DNA of 64,000 nt from Tigriopus japonicus (lineage: Eukaryota > Arthropoda > Copepoda > Harpacticoida > Harpacticidae), in assembly GCA_010645155.1 (NCBI GenBank), contig CM021323.1:1989678-2053677 (forward strand). The letters run 5' to 3'. The notes beneath the pieces were generated by a model that was given only the letters and a program-made list of their open reading frames with translations, was not told where the DNA came from and did no database searches. Of the stretch, positions 14,601-25,673 are shown piece by piece (positions within the stretch are counted from its first letter, which is position 1; each line of letters starts with the position of its first letter). The position numbers were made by a program, and so were the translations under genes.

Positions 14601-14880
14601 TCCCGGTATCCCCAAGTATTATTTCCCTTACAAAAACCAAAAGGGATACTTGAGTCCGGCCGTTTTCGCTCATTTCACAAATCCAAAGCGTAAGCGATTC
14701 AAAACTTCCTCTGGATTCTGCCAGTCCTCCTGTGATGGTTCAACAATGGCCAAATATGTTGTTGTTTCCTTTTCAGATGGTGTTCTCATTTCAATCAGTT
14801 GTCGCGCATGGGCGAAGAACATCAAGTTTGATTATATGGAACGCATTGGATCGGTTCATTTCGAGATGATGATTGACTAG
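5633..14880 (+). CDS. Na+/K+-ATPase beta subunit (nervana-like), six coding exons, 334 aa
   Basis: Exons: 5633-5795, 9710-9850, 10585-10710, 12857-13044, 14407-14689, 14777-14880. All have GT-AG borders, the phases match, and they total 1005 bases including TAG. The product is the glycosylated beta subunit that helps fold and deliver the P-type Na+/K+ pump to the plasma membrane. A cytoplasmic N-terminus of about 55 residues leads to one membrane segment at about 57-80 (type II topology), with the family's aromatic run FYLIYY. The family motif GLGFRPRP starts exon 3. The ectodomain has the six family cysteines at about 161, 173, 185, 199, 252 and 309, expected to form three disulfides, and a glycosylation sequon NSS at about 217. 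The length is close to the usual 300-330. The start lies in a good context (CAACCATGG). Intron 1 is nearly 4 kb. The gene family assignment is firm, but which beta paralogue it is cannot be told. Confidence 0.93.
11538..11591. repeat. CAGT tetranucleotide microsatellite
   Basis: Tandem CAGT/CAGA units with a few interruptions lie in intron 3 of the ATPase beta gene. This is seen directly, and no function is implied. Confidence 0.85.
12443..12609. repeat. Dispersed repeat copy, interrupted by a foldback insertion
   Basis: The left part (12443-12457, tcaggaaccactgta) and the right part (12594-12609, gcttgagccatccttg) are adjacent, in inverted orientation, at 60084-60120. At this site they are separated by the foldback element at 12461-12593. 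The simplest reading is that this is an old dispersed repeat that later received an insertion. The repeat family is not recognised. Confidence 0.5.
12461..12593. mobile_element. Short foldback/MITE-like element with terminal inverted repeats
   Basis: The element is about 133 bp and non-coding. The left arm is 12461-12495 and the right arm about 12560-12593. Read inward, both begin CAGGA and share the core TACACACTAGGTCCGAT exactly, with a one-base gap and a few mismatches outside the core. A short direct repeat, cattgtactaa, occurs beside the inner edge of each arm. It lies in intron 3 of the ATPase beta gene. There is no clear target-site duplication, though CTT flanks both ends, so the superfamily is not assigned. 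Confidence 0.5.
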
Positions 14881-17800
14881 ATCTCTCGAGTCCTCGCCTC
14901 TAGTCTCATCCTATGAACTCTTACACCCCAACCACCACCACCACAACCACCACAACAACAACAGTAGCAACTGCATCAACGTAAACAACAACACTTGGCC
15001 ACATTGAGCCGTCAAGAATGCCCGCATTTTCTCTTCAAAACCAGTGCCAGTAGTGACGAGAAGACATTCGTTCCTCAGGGAAAAGGCAATCTTCAAGTCA
15101 TTGCACAGGAGATGAAAGATCTTGTTCTAGTGAGTTCTTTCTCTCTTTCTTTCTCACTGTCTTGGCAAATCTTGATCAGAGTGGAAGAACTTGCCACCGG
15201 CAAGAACAGTAGCAGCAGCAACAATAACACCTACAACAGTTACAGCTAAATAGGCGACTTGTTCAAACCAGCCTCCCATCCCTCAAAAGACAGACTTTCC
15301 GCAGTCAGTGCCTCTAGACTCATATTCAAGCTAAAGAGCGCACATTAATTATGATGAATATTAATCTTTTCATAAACACTTCACTTCTACCGATCTGTTT
15401 CTTGTGTGCACAGTTCACTGTAAAAAAGAGTCAACGAACTACGGACACCAGGAAACAAACCTCCCTGACACTTCATCTTTTTCCTTCCTTCTCTTTTATT
15501 CTTATTCCCAAGAAACGCATCATCGAGCTGGTTCTAAATCTTATCTCATCATCGTCCACGCACTCCTTGAGCCGTTGCAATTATTCCAAGACTTATCCAT
15601 TCAAGCTTTTCTTTCTGTAAGGCTTGATTTCGCGTAAAACAAGAAGAAGATGATGACAGTGGATAAAAAGTACAACCACAGCTCCAGTCTTATCCGATTG
15701 ATTTGTGCATGGCCCTTGCGCTCTGTCCTTTTTTTAACTTTCCCCTCACCTTGAATCCTCCTTCGAAATACTTCTTACAAGCCAGGTTCATTTGAGGCGT
15801 GATGTCGACATTGTATGACTGATTGAATTCTAGATTTAGAATTCAACAAATGAGCGCTCCTTCTTCTACGATTACAACCACAACCCAAACAGCAACCAAG
15901 TCCAAGAGATCGAGCGAGTGTCTCACGGTACGAGTGTTCCAAGTTCCCCCACCAATCCCATCCCGAACCCGTCATTCCAAAGACACGAACAACACGAGTT
16001 TAACATTCATGTTGCAATAAGATGAAGATGAAAAAAGGAGAAGACGAATGGTCCATCATCGCATTCTGTGGAAACAAACCGTGCAAATGATAGATTGACC
16101 CTGACGATAAATAACGATGTGAATGTGTGCGTGAATCCGCTAGGTGTGCTACTGGTGTTGTGCCCCGATTTTCTATTGTGTCCTAACGGTGCTGCTTTTC
16201 AGAAGCAATTCAGAAATCCTAATCACGTCGACGACATGTTTGACATTCGCGATGACAATTCAAGAGGTTGATTTGGAACTCGAAAAGCATCCATGATCAG
16301 CAATGATGACGATAATATCCCTCTCCAAAGGTGTCACACAAGAGAAGCTATCTATACATATATATTTATCGACTTTAGACCTTTTTTTAAAAGCTCTGGA
16401 GCTTGAAATCTTGGAGAAGCCACGCATACTTGATCGAATGACTGACTGATTGACCGCACGAATGAATGACTGAAATGAGGAGATGGAAGGGATCCGTCTT
16501 CTTCCTCACAACAACAACTACTACTACTACTTCTACTACTACTACTACTTCTATAGCTAACTTCTACTATGCTTCTTCAACTATATCTACCACCACTACT
16601 ACAACTACTACTACTACCAATACTACTACTATTGCTACTATCAATGCTGCTCTAATATATAAATATGATGAACAACACATAAACCATCACAATTAACACA
16701 CACACATACATACAAACAAACAAAAAAACAAGCAAACACAAATAAACACAACCATCCAACCACGTGACCCCTCCTAACCACCTATCCAACAAACTGATAA
16801 CCAAATTTCCTTCTCTTTCCAATTTCCCAATCCTACCTCTTCTCTTTCTTCTTTCTCTCGTTTGATTCATAACAGAAAATACCCAGCCAACGACAGGAAA
16901 AAACACCCGTTGATTTTCCCCACCCACTTGGTTCTCCAAAGTCTGGAGTTGACCTTGTTTTTCCTTTGGCCCTAAACAAGCGTGTACTACTAATGCGAGT
17001 GACTTTTCATGAACACTGCCTTCTTGTAAGAATAACAGTCGTCTGCCACATCATGAAACCTGTGTGTGCGAATAGCTGTCCAAAGCAACCAAGTTTCCAC
17101 GTCACACCCTTTAACCTATCCACTTTCTTATCCTCTCCCATCATCCAACCCAGTTCTGGCTTATTTCCTCACGACGTCAAGCGATCAATGGATCGTTGTC
17201 GCCCCATTTTTCCCCGATCTTATACGTATGTATAGTTGTAAATTTTGTTCACATCGTGTCCTTCATTCTGTTCTTCAACATGGAATTCCTGTTATCCGCC
17301 AGTCCATGATGCTTACTTAATCCCCAATTTCAACTCCTTCAACTCCTCCACGAAAGAAAACAAGAAAAAATCCACAGCCAAAGAATTGCGACATCAAGAA
17401 GATCTCTCTGAATGAAGTGAGACGGTTCACTCCACTGAGTGACACTCGCCAATACAAAGAGCAACTTTGAGAAACAGAAAGACAACAAAACAGTGACTAA
17501 TCATGAGCTTCGAAGTGTCCATTCCATTCAGACGATGAGGGCCCTGAAAAAGCCCTCATGTTTTGCGCCTCGGGATGGATGAAGCTCGTGAAAGAACATT
17601 ATATATATCCAAAGTGTTAGTCAAAATTAGTAGAAGAACTCTGCGGCAAGCTTATGCACTCTTGTAGTTTTGGGCATGTATGACTATGTGATTAAGGAAT
17701 AAAAGGAATAGTTACACAAGATAAATATTCAAAACCGCCTTGAGCACTCCTTGCTTCTGGAATAAAGCCCAACTAACAAAACAAGCCCCAACTCATGCTC

Positions 17801-19159
17801 AATTTTCAGCCTCCTTCAAAAATAGTTTGTCTGACCCCTTCCGACTTCCTCTTATCCTCAAATGCGACGAGGGTATGGATGGAAATGACGTCGTCTGACA
17901 AAAATTACAAGGACTCAATCAATTTCAAAACTGTTCAAGCTTCTCTGCAGATGAGGTACACATTTGAAATTGTTAAAACAGAAGAAAAAAAAACCAGCAA
18001 AAAGTGCTTACTCTCCTTCATCTAAACGGAAGAGGAGGCTAGTTGCCACTTTTGCTGCCTAAAAATTCGTAAACACATAGATTTTTGAGGTACGAAATAA
18101 TTTCTCTGAACAGTGGCCTGAACAGTGTTCATGTTTTAATTTTAAGCTCAATCGAACAAGGGAGGCAAAAGTGATACGTCCTCAAAGCTCACCACAAACT
18201 GATTGGCTTCACCGTCTTGTTGAAAGACTTCGCAAGCAGAGGTCTAATGAGTTCAATTTGTAGCTGCCCTTGCCTGAATGCATACTTTTTGAATCTCTGG
18301 TTTGATTGAGCTGTAAATTGGTAGACAAATTGTTGGTTATTCTTGGTACAGCTTCTATGAAACAAATGAATTAAATGAAAAGAAGCAACAAGACAATTTT
18401 ACCCCTTCTTCCATCGTCCAGGACAAGGACATGTCCAGGATTAGGCGTGGTCTATGACAAAGTGTTTGGCCGTGCGCCTCAAGATTTGTACCATGATCTA
18501 CCTCTTGTTTGGAAAAGTTCTTGCAATATTCGTCGTGAACACTTACCAATTCACGCAATTTCTGCCCACTTTCATTAGAAAACAAGACCCAGAATAAGAC
18601 AAGAATTGTTACTTTATTTTCGTGTAGGAAATACCGGAGATTGGTGTCACACTCGCGATCTTTTCAGGTTAAAGATTTTCTCATTGTGTTTACAACTTGA
18701 AATTATCCTTACAACTAAAAACATGACTACAAAAATACACTGTCAGGCCAAATACTGCATATTGTAAGGATTTTCGCTTAGTTTCATTTTGATTGACTTT
18801 TTAACATTAGAATAAGGAGATGTAGGTTTACGATTGACGTTGCAAAAATTGAAGCGATTTGCTAAATGGATAAGTAAAACAATATTCTGAAGTGGCAAAA
18901 GGTATTTCAAACAGCGAAGATACTATGGAAAAAAGTGTCACCAAGGCCCCTTTGTTTCTGATATCAAATACTTTAATTTTTGGAAGCAAGATGGATGAGC
19001 CAGTTTTGATTTGTCAAATCACATGCTGCAAATCGAGTACCTTATCTGCTTAAAGTTTTTCAAACGTTCAGCAATTTAAAACGGCTTTGTACCAAACAAA
19101 GCGTTCACTTCTAATTTTCATGTTTTTATCAGTCATCCGTCAGAGTACATTAAGAAAAC
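14881..19159. other. 3' region of the ATPase beta gene and intergenic sequence
   Basis: No further gene is recognised between the ATPase beta stop and the TNF ligand start. CCA/ACA-rich sequence at 14930-14970 follows the stop closely. The first AATAAA hexamers I find downstream are at 16741 and 17698, so either the 3' UTR is long or a variant signal is used. The rest is AT-rich with no exon-like open frames. Confidence 0.45.
16509..16655. repeat. Imperfect ACT/CTA trinucleotide microsatellite
   Basis: A run of ACT units broken by short variants. The open frame across it, rich in Thr, is a product of the repeat and not a gene. It lies 1.6 kb past the ATPase beta stop, possibly in its 3' UTR. 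Confidence 0.85.
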
Positions 19160-22100
19160 ATGTCTTCAATAACGGAGAATTTGAAGCCCCGTAGGGATTC
19201 ACTTACTCTCGTAACAAGTGTAGTGACCTTGTTGACTATAAGTCTGTTGACTACCTTCGTGTTTTACCACAAATTTGAATATCAACGAGATTTAGCTTTG
19301 CTCCAACAACAAATTCATAGTTTGCAATACCAAATGGCGAGGATTTCAAAAGATACAGTAAGTTCCAAATAACATGTTATTTTGGGAACAATTTGAGGTT
19401 GATCCCGGCCTGGATGTCTTGGAACAATTCGTCGGGTTCATATTTTTTTTTCGTTTAAGAGTCACATCAAAAAAGTTAGGTGTCTCAAAACAGTTTATAT
19501 GTCAAGTTCAGATAGATACGTTTCGCCTACACTAGATTAAAATCACACCTAAAATACGCAAACCTTTGCATAATCTATAAACAAAAACTCTGAATGAAAT
19601 TTGCACAATATTCATCAATTGTTACTAGTGATGGAAACAATCACATTGCCAATGATTTTCACAATAGGTTGCCTAATTAGGTCTGCCAATTAGCCTCCTG
19701 AGTCCATCATTTTTTGTTGAATTCTAAGAAGGAAAAATTCTTTCCTCTGGAGACGAACGCAAGTGGCATCCCTGCTTTGTTAGACTCTGGATCAGGGGGG
19801 CTATGCAAAGCGAAATTGATTCTTGATTTGGCAAGATGGTGTACTCTATAAGAGACGGTGGCAATTCTAAAGCTAGCAACCTCACGTGAGAAAGATTGAT
19901 AGATTGGATTTTTCCATCAGTAATGGTTACCAAACTTTACTTCAAGTTTCTACGCTCCTTGAGCTTGGAAACCCCCGTTATTTAACTAAACTCGATGTTA
20001 TCTAAAAAATATGGCTTCGATTTTTGTTTGGAATCAAAAGAAGGGTTTGTTTAATGCAAAAGCAAATGATGATTGGTTGAATTCATCTTGATAAACAAAA
20101 TTGCAAAGTCTTGACAAACCAAGGATTAAATCTCTATCAGATTATGTCGATTAGATGAAATCATGTATAAAACTGGTTTGTAAGAAATCCTATGATTTTC
20201 AACAAGTATTTGAAGTTTGTCCACTAACGCATTGTTTTTTCTGATCTTAGATAATTTATTAATCACTAGATAGCGTGCAAGTTTTAGTCAGGCTGATTTG
20301 GCAAGTGGGGCAGAATGCGTTGAATTTATGAGGAAAATGTCGCCCTCACAATTGTTGAGCGGACAGTTAGTGTGACCAAACATGCGAATCAAGACCAACT
20401 TTTTAAAACTCGTTCTGGAAGCCACAAGTTATTTTTTGTCCATATATGTATTGGATTAACCCAACATAACAAAAAAGCTTAAACTTGTGTTCTTCCTACT
20501 AGTGACTTTTTCAATGTATTGGGAAAAAAGTTCCTAGTTGTAGTATTCAAATCCAAGGCATGGTCACCTAGTGACGTCTTTGTTCTTTCAAGAAAGTGAC
20601 CACTAGCAATAACAAAAAATGACCCAAAAATATTTCTCAATTCCACATTTGATTCATTAATTGCATGGTTAAAATTTGCTTGGTCAAAACATTTCAAATG
20701 TTCCTGCACTTTTGTCCGCTCAATGGTTGGCGACCGGAGACACATTTTTAGGCTTACACTCCCTCTAGTATTAATAGACCTCAATGTTTCTGATTCTTTT
20801 CAAAAGAATTTTGAGTCCCCTCTAAGGGCTTTGGAGGTTTTGAGAAGAATTGATAAACTACTTGTTGCGAACTTTTGAAGCAACATTTACGCGGTTGTCC
20901 AAAAATGACTCTATTTTACCCTTTAATACATCATGACAAAAGGTCCCGGAATCCGACATTCGACAGAAACGAGCTATCCCAATGAACCGTGATAGTCCAT
21001 TGACTATGGACGTGAGTATCATCGGAAATGGAGCCCAACATACTCAAGGATTGCGGGTTTACGATGCATTTTTTCATCATCAAAAGAATGAGCACCTGCC
21101 AAACAAAATAGAGGATAAAGACAAATCATGGGCTCGTCAGAGATTATCTCTCCCTATGACACCTCCGCCACCCCCACCACCACCACCTCCATCAAGGTAA
21201 TTCGAGCAAATTGTTCTTTTTTGGTAGCATAGGAAAAGGCTGAAATTTCCTCATTTCCTTTTGAGAACTTTCAGCAACAGAGGTAGCCTGCCAGAGTGGT
21301 TGGACCAAAGGCCAGACCATTCTGTTCCAGGATCTTTTGCAGCGAGAAGATTAGCAAATCATCTTCTTTATGATCCAAACTATGAAAGACGAGAAGCAAT
21401 ACTTCTTCCACGAAATCCCGTTCCATATACGCCCATAGATGAGGTAAGGTATATTTAGAAACATTTCCACTGATGTGGAATGTGGAACTGCTATGGAGGT
21501 TTTACTAAGAGTATGTACATCCATGTTTAGTGCTTTGTCAATTAGATTTCTCGCTGAAATCCCCCTTATACAAAAAAAAAACAACAGATACAATAGGTTT
21601 GCATTGATTTCCCACTTAATTAATTGTTCCTACCGGTATTGGTTTTATGATACGGAGCTTTTATTTTATTTTGGGCCAAACCTGCCTTCGTTATTCATTT
21701 AGAAGGCCAACAACGTTTTTCCAAGCGTGTTTTGATACATGGGCATTATCAGAATGACCCACAATACCTTTTTATGCTTTATTGGAATTCAAAGAACTTG
21801 CAATTTTTCTAATTTTAACAAACTGTGACCTAAAACTGTGACACAAAATATACGTCAGGGAATCTCAAGGGTTATTGGACTGCTAAGTACGCCCGGCTTC
21901 CTTAATGTAAACAATCAAATTACAAGGTTTTCAAGACTTTTGAAAAATATCAAATAAATGTTGAATGGCAACGTCTTTTGAACTACATCTTCAAAATCTT
22001 GATCAACGTATATTATTTTACAAACATGAAAAAATCAAATCCCACCTCCAATGATCAGAAACTCATAAAGTAAAAACTCATGAAAGTAAAAACTGAACAT

Positions 22101-24181
22101 AAAACACATAGACGAGGAAATGTCGTCTTTTAAACTAAAAACTATGTTATTGTGATGAAATGTTTGAAATCGCATCATCAATCACCTACAAAGTTAATGC
22201 CTACGTTGAAAAATGTAATTTGTTCTTTATAATGCCATTCCTTTTCGAAAAAGGAATTCAGGGGTAACGGATTCCTAATTTTGGAGAGAGGAACGGGAAC
22301 TGTTGCCCGTTCCCTTTTTCGAGGAACGGCCAAAGCCCTAATTTTTGACTTGATCTTAACAAGTAATTAGAACTTAGCTTCTGATTACTTGTGTGATGCA
22401 TGTTTTTGAGAAAAAAGAAGACCAAATCAAAGTATAAATAGTTTTAAAATGTGCTCCAGTACCCGTCATACCTCGTTTAAGAACATCTTGAAAGACCTCA
22501 AAACATCTACAGAGCTTTTATGGCTGTTTTTTGCAGGAGATTCTTTTCCACTAATTCCCTAGTACCTTACAATATCTGATCCAAATCAAAAATGACTGAA
22601 AATTGACAAACCAACCGGTCACTTTTGGCTTAGAGTTTCATTTTCTTAAATTGTGCGTTTTCTTCGTGTTGTTTCCACGACAATGTTGTTTGATTGAAAT
22701 GGGTTCAAAAACTACTTCAATATTTGTCTGACGGGTAAATATGACAAACAAAACATAGAACCAAACTGAAATCAAAGAGGAGCTCAGAATTCTCCGTGAT
22801 GAAGTACCAATTTGAGGCGGTTTTTGTTTCTTCTAGTCGCATCTCGTCATTATTAGCGAGCTCTGATTTGATGTCATAGTTGGAAAAATGATTAGCCTGA
22901 TCTCAACCATTCTGATGGCAGATTTTTTCTTCAAGTCCACAGGACATACTCATGGCCAGTGAAACCAATTTTGAGAACAAGATTATTTTTTTTCAACTGA
23001 ACAATTTAACGCTGCAATATCAAAGTTTATGTAGACAACTCGTTGGTCTTGGTGAAACGATGTTGATAGAATTCTCTGATTGAAAATATAAAAGAATGGA
23101 AGCTTTAGTAAATCCTTGAAAGAAATCAAGATATGATAAAAAACATCAGAAGGTTGAGTGTTTTTCGTGCACCACGTTTCGTGCTTTTTCCAGGCCTTTT
23201 TTTAATATTTTGACTTTTGCAAATATTTTAGGACACCCAGAGCATTAAGACTCTCTCCAGCAATTTCAATCTTCGTACTAGAGCCGACAACAACAGGAAA
23301 GGTCTGAGGATGAACTCAATCCCAAGGGATGCTTCGCTCAGGTTAGATCAATAATCCTCACATAATATCGATTTTCTATTTGTTCCTTTTGGTTCAAGAT
23401 TCTCTTTTTTTTGCATTTCAGGGCCAACACTGACAATTCCTCAAGTCTTTCAGAAGCCTTCACAGGCTTGAAGGCCATCCATTATGTGGCTACAATCAAT
23501 CCCGTGAATCCCTCTAATTATCATGCAACACAAGAGGTTCAAGGGCTTGGAAGGGTTGAAAATGAAGTGGGGAGATTTGAGCAATGGATTCCTGCCCGAT
23601 GGGCTTCTAAATTGGGGGCTATTAAAGATTTTCCAATGACAAGTGACGGACGTATGACAATCACTCAATCCGGAATATATTACCTTTATGTTCAGGTCAG
23701 AAAAGAAAAGATTATTTTGTGTTGTCAGAATCAGATCATCCATTTGTTCAACGAGCATTGAATGAGTTGTTATTAGCTACATGATTTTTCCCTCTCATAT
23801 ATTGGGTTACCCCCAGTAGATGACTGTCATCTTGAATTTTTTCCCTTGAATACACAAACACTTTTGAGGCGATCTCCCGTCCAACTTAGGGTTGATCACC
23901 TCGCGTCTTGTTTGTTACAGATCAATTATCTCGACTCCCATGACGTGAACTCGTACCAAATTCTGGCCAACGGGAAACCGCTCTTCTCGTGCACCTCCAT
24001 GACTCAGACGAAGCATCCAACAAGTGACAAGGCCAACACTTGCTTCACGGGTGGGGTCACTTTTCTTGAGAAAGGGGATCTAGTGTCCATTCACGATTTG
24101 CAGCCGGGCAGATTTGCCGTTCTCGTCTCGTCTCACTCCTTTTTCGGAGCCATCCAGCTCTCCCAATTTGGAGGCCATTGA
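19160..24181 (+). CDS. TNF-superfamily ligand, Eiger-like, six coding exons, 421 aa
   Basis: Exons: 19160-19357, 20943-21196, 21275-21443, 23232-23341, 23422-23695, 23921-24181, with matched phases and 1266 bases including TGA. The product is a type II membrane cytokine. In insects the homologue Eiger acts through Grindelwald/Wengen receptors to JNK signalling. One membrane segment lies at about 17-38, after a short cytoplasmic tail, followed by a short Gln-rich helix. Exon 2 opens with RQKR at 73-76, a proprotein-convertase type site, and ends with a run of ten prolines. Exons 5-6 hold the TNF homology domain (about 260-421): strand motif AIHYVA, hallmark GIYYLYVQ, then a Cys pair about 17 residues apart (SCTS, NTCFTGG), and the GDLVS, PGRFAVL and SFFGAIQL strands. 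The length matches Drosophila Eiger (about 410). The exon 2 acceptor could also be at 20967, which would remove RQ from the cleavage motif. Confidence 0.87.
19729..19899 (+). pseudogene. Decayed retroelement aspartic-protease-like fragment
   Basis: One frame reads a hydrophobic stretch with IPALLDSGSGG, the pattern around the catalytic Asp of retropepsins (LLDSG), then about 20 residues before a TAA at 19849. The frame continues to a second stop at 19899. No reverse transcriptase or integrase is seen nearby. It lies in intron 1 of the TNF ligand gene. The family is not determined, and the motif is short enough that chance is possible. Confidence 0.35.
22258..22328. repeat. Hairpin-forming sequence, possible transposon end
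   Basis: GGAACGGG at 22290-22297 and CCCGTTCC at 22306-22313 form a perfect 8-bp stem with an 8-base loop. A further GGAACGG follows at about 22323. The block begins CAGGGGTAACGG, which looks like a hAT-type terminus, but no matching opposite end was found. It lies in intron 3 of the TNF ligand gene. Confidence 0.3.
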
Positions 24182-25119
24182 GAGGACCCTTCCTAGCAAG
24201 CCTTATTGAGAGATAAATGTCGTTTGAAAATTTGACGGAAAGTTCGGCCCCATGTTGAAGCAGACAGGACCATATTCTTTCATCCAACCGACCATCCACT
24301 CATTCATTCAAGTACTCTTTCAGAGTGTGAAATACATCCTATTCAAAACAAAATGTGAAACCTGAAGAAATAACCAAAGCAAAAGTTAGAAAAGAAAAAA
24401 AAACTCTCTTAAGCAGAATTTAATGACCGAAACATATATTCGAACAGGAAGACGTTATTTCCATTGAACAAAACCGGTTTCAAAAATTGTTCAAAAGGCC
24501 TTGAAGGTTTCTATATTTACTGAGATTTTTCTGTCAATTAGAATAGAAAATATACAAATGTGCACCATGATCTCCCAAGTCTGACAAGCAATCAGTTCCA
24601 TGCCATAGTAAATAGTACAACGGCAAGAATTGGGGATAAGGCACCAGAAGCAGTTGATTGGTAGTTGGAGAGTAGAGTGGCAAAGAATAGCAGCATTTTT
24701 GGACAACAACATGGGAGAAGAAGTGGTGAAGGTGATGTGGGAAGTAGAAAGAAAGAGAGATGGGCTCAGTTCTAGGCCCCACAGGAGTTAAGTCTGAGTG
24801 TGTATGTGTTGTTGATGCTACCTACCTCCCTCACTTCTAAAGGAAATGGCAATAGATCCAGCAAAACTAGCCCTTGTGTCAGTAGAAACGAAACGGAAGC
24901 GAGTCAATTTTCTTTTCTCTAGCTAGCAACTCTAAAACCGGCTTATCTAATACATTTCTGTTGGAATTATCCAACACGTTTAAAATTTGTTCCTCTTATT
25001 AACTCTCATATTACAAACAATATTACAAACAGCCTCCACTCCATAGTCCTATAGACCTACCTCTTCAAGTCATTTCCATTCATTTTTCCAAATCTATGGG
25101 TGGGTGCAGCCAGTTGCTG
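24182..25119. other. No gene recognised between the TNF ligand gene and the FARP upstream region
   Basis: Downstream flank of the TNF ligand gene, probably including its 3' UTR. There is no exon-like frame on either strand and no obvious AATAAA near the stop. Confidence 0.4.
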
Positions 25120-25673
25120 CTCTCAGCTGCGCCTCAATGGCTCGCAGGGAAAACTCTCGAGCTTAAAGGGAGAGAGAGAGTCACATCAATGAGCTATGCA
25201 GTAAGCTAGTGAGTGAGTGAGCGGGTGGCGGGCGAGGGACCAGAGTGAGCAAATAGTAGGCGAGGCGTGCGCGAAGCGGGAGCGTTAAACAACAGCACCT
25301 CAGTAGCCGAGCAGCTGACCAAGAAACGAGCGTACGTAATACAAAGAGGGGCAGACTTGCTTCTGAAGAGAAGAAAAGAGAGAGAGAGACCTCAAAAGTA
25401 AAGGAAGGCAGAGAAAAGAAGGCCGATTTTGGGGAGGAAGGCAGGGAATGAAGGACCGAAAAGAAGACTTTTCTCACCTGCGATAGCACATTTAATTCGC
25501 TTTTTTCCAATGTGAGAGTGCCTTAAAATGTTCCAAATTGATTGTGAGTGAGGGTACGGGACAGGGAGTGTGCAAAATCAAGCCAAAAGTCAACAATCAG
25601 TGTGAACATTTTCCATTCTACTGAACAGTGCACGCACACACACACCAACACGCACACATCATAATTCATTAAG
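25120..25673 (+). promoter_or_regulatory. Possible FARP promoter and non-coding first exon
   Basis: This block is more GC-rich and carries GAGA and CA tracts. It ends at 25673 in ATTAAG followed by a strong donor GTAAGG. The first FARP coding exon begins one base after an acceptor (29186-29187), so at least one upstream 5' UTR exon must exist. This block is a reasonable candidate. No transcript evidence is available and other sites are possible. Confidence 0.3.

Noticed and set aside
16466..16696. Thr-rich open frame
   Set aside because: It is a translation of the ACT microsatellite.
23800..23822. GGGTTACCCCCAG as the partner end of the CAGGGGTAAC block at 22258
   Set aside because: The match is only partial and the outer bases differ; there is no target duplication.
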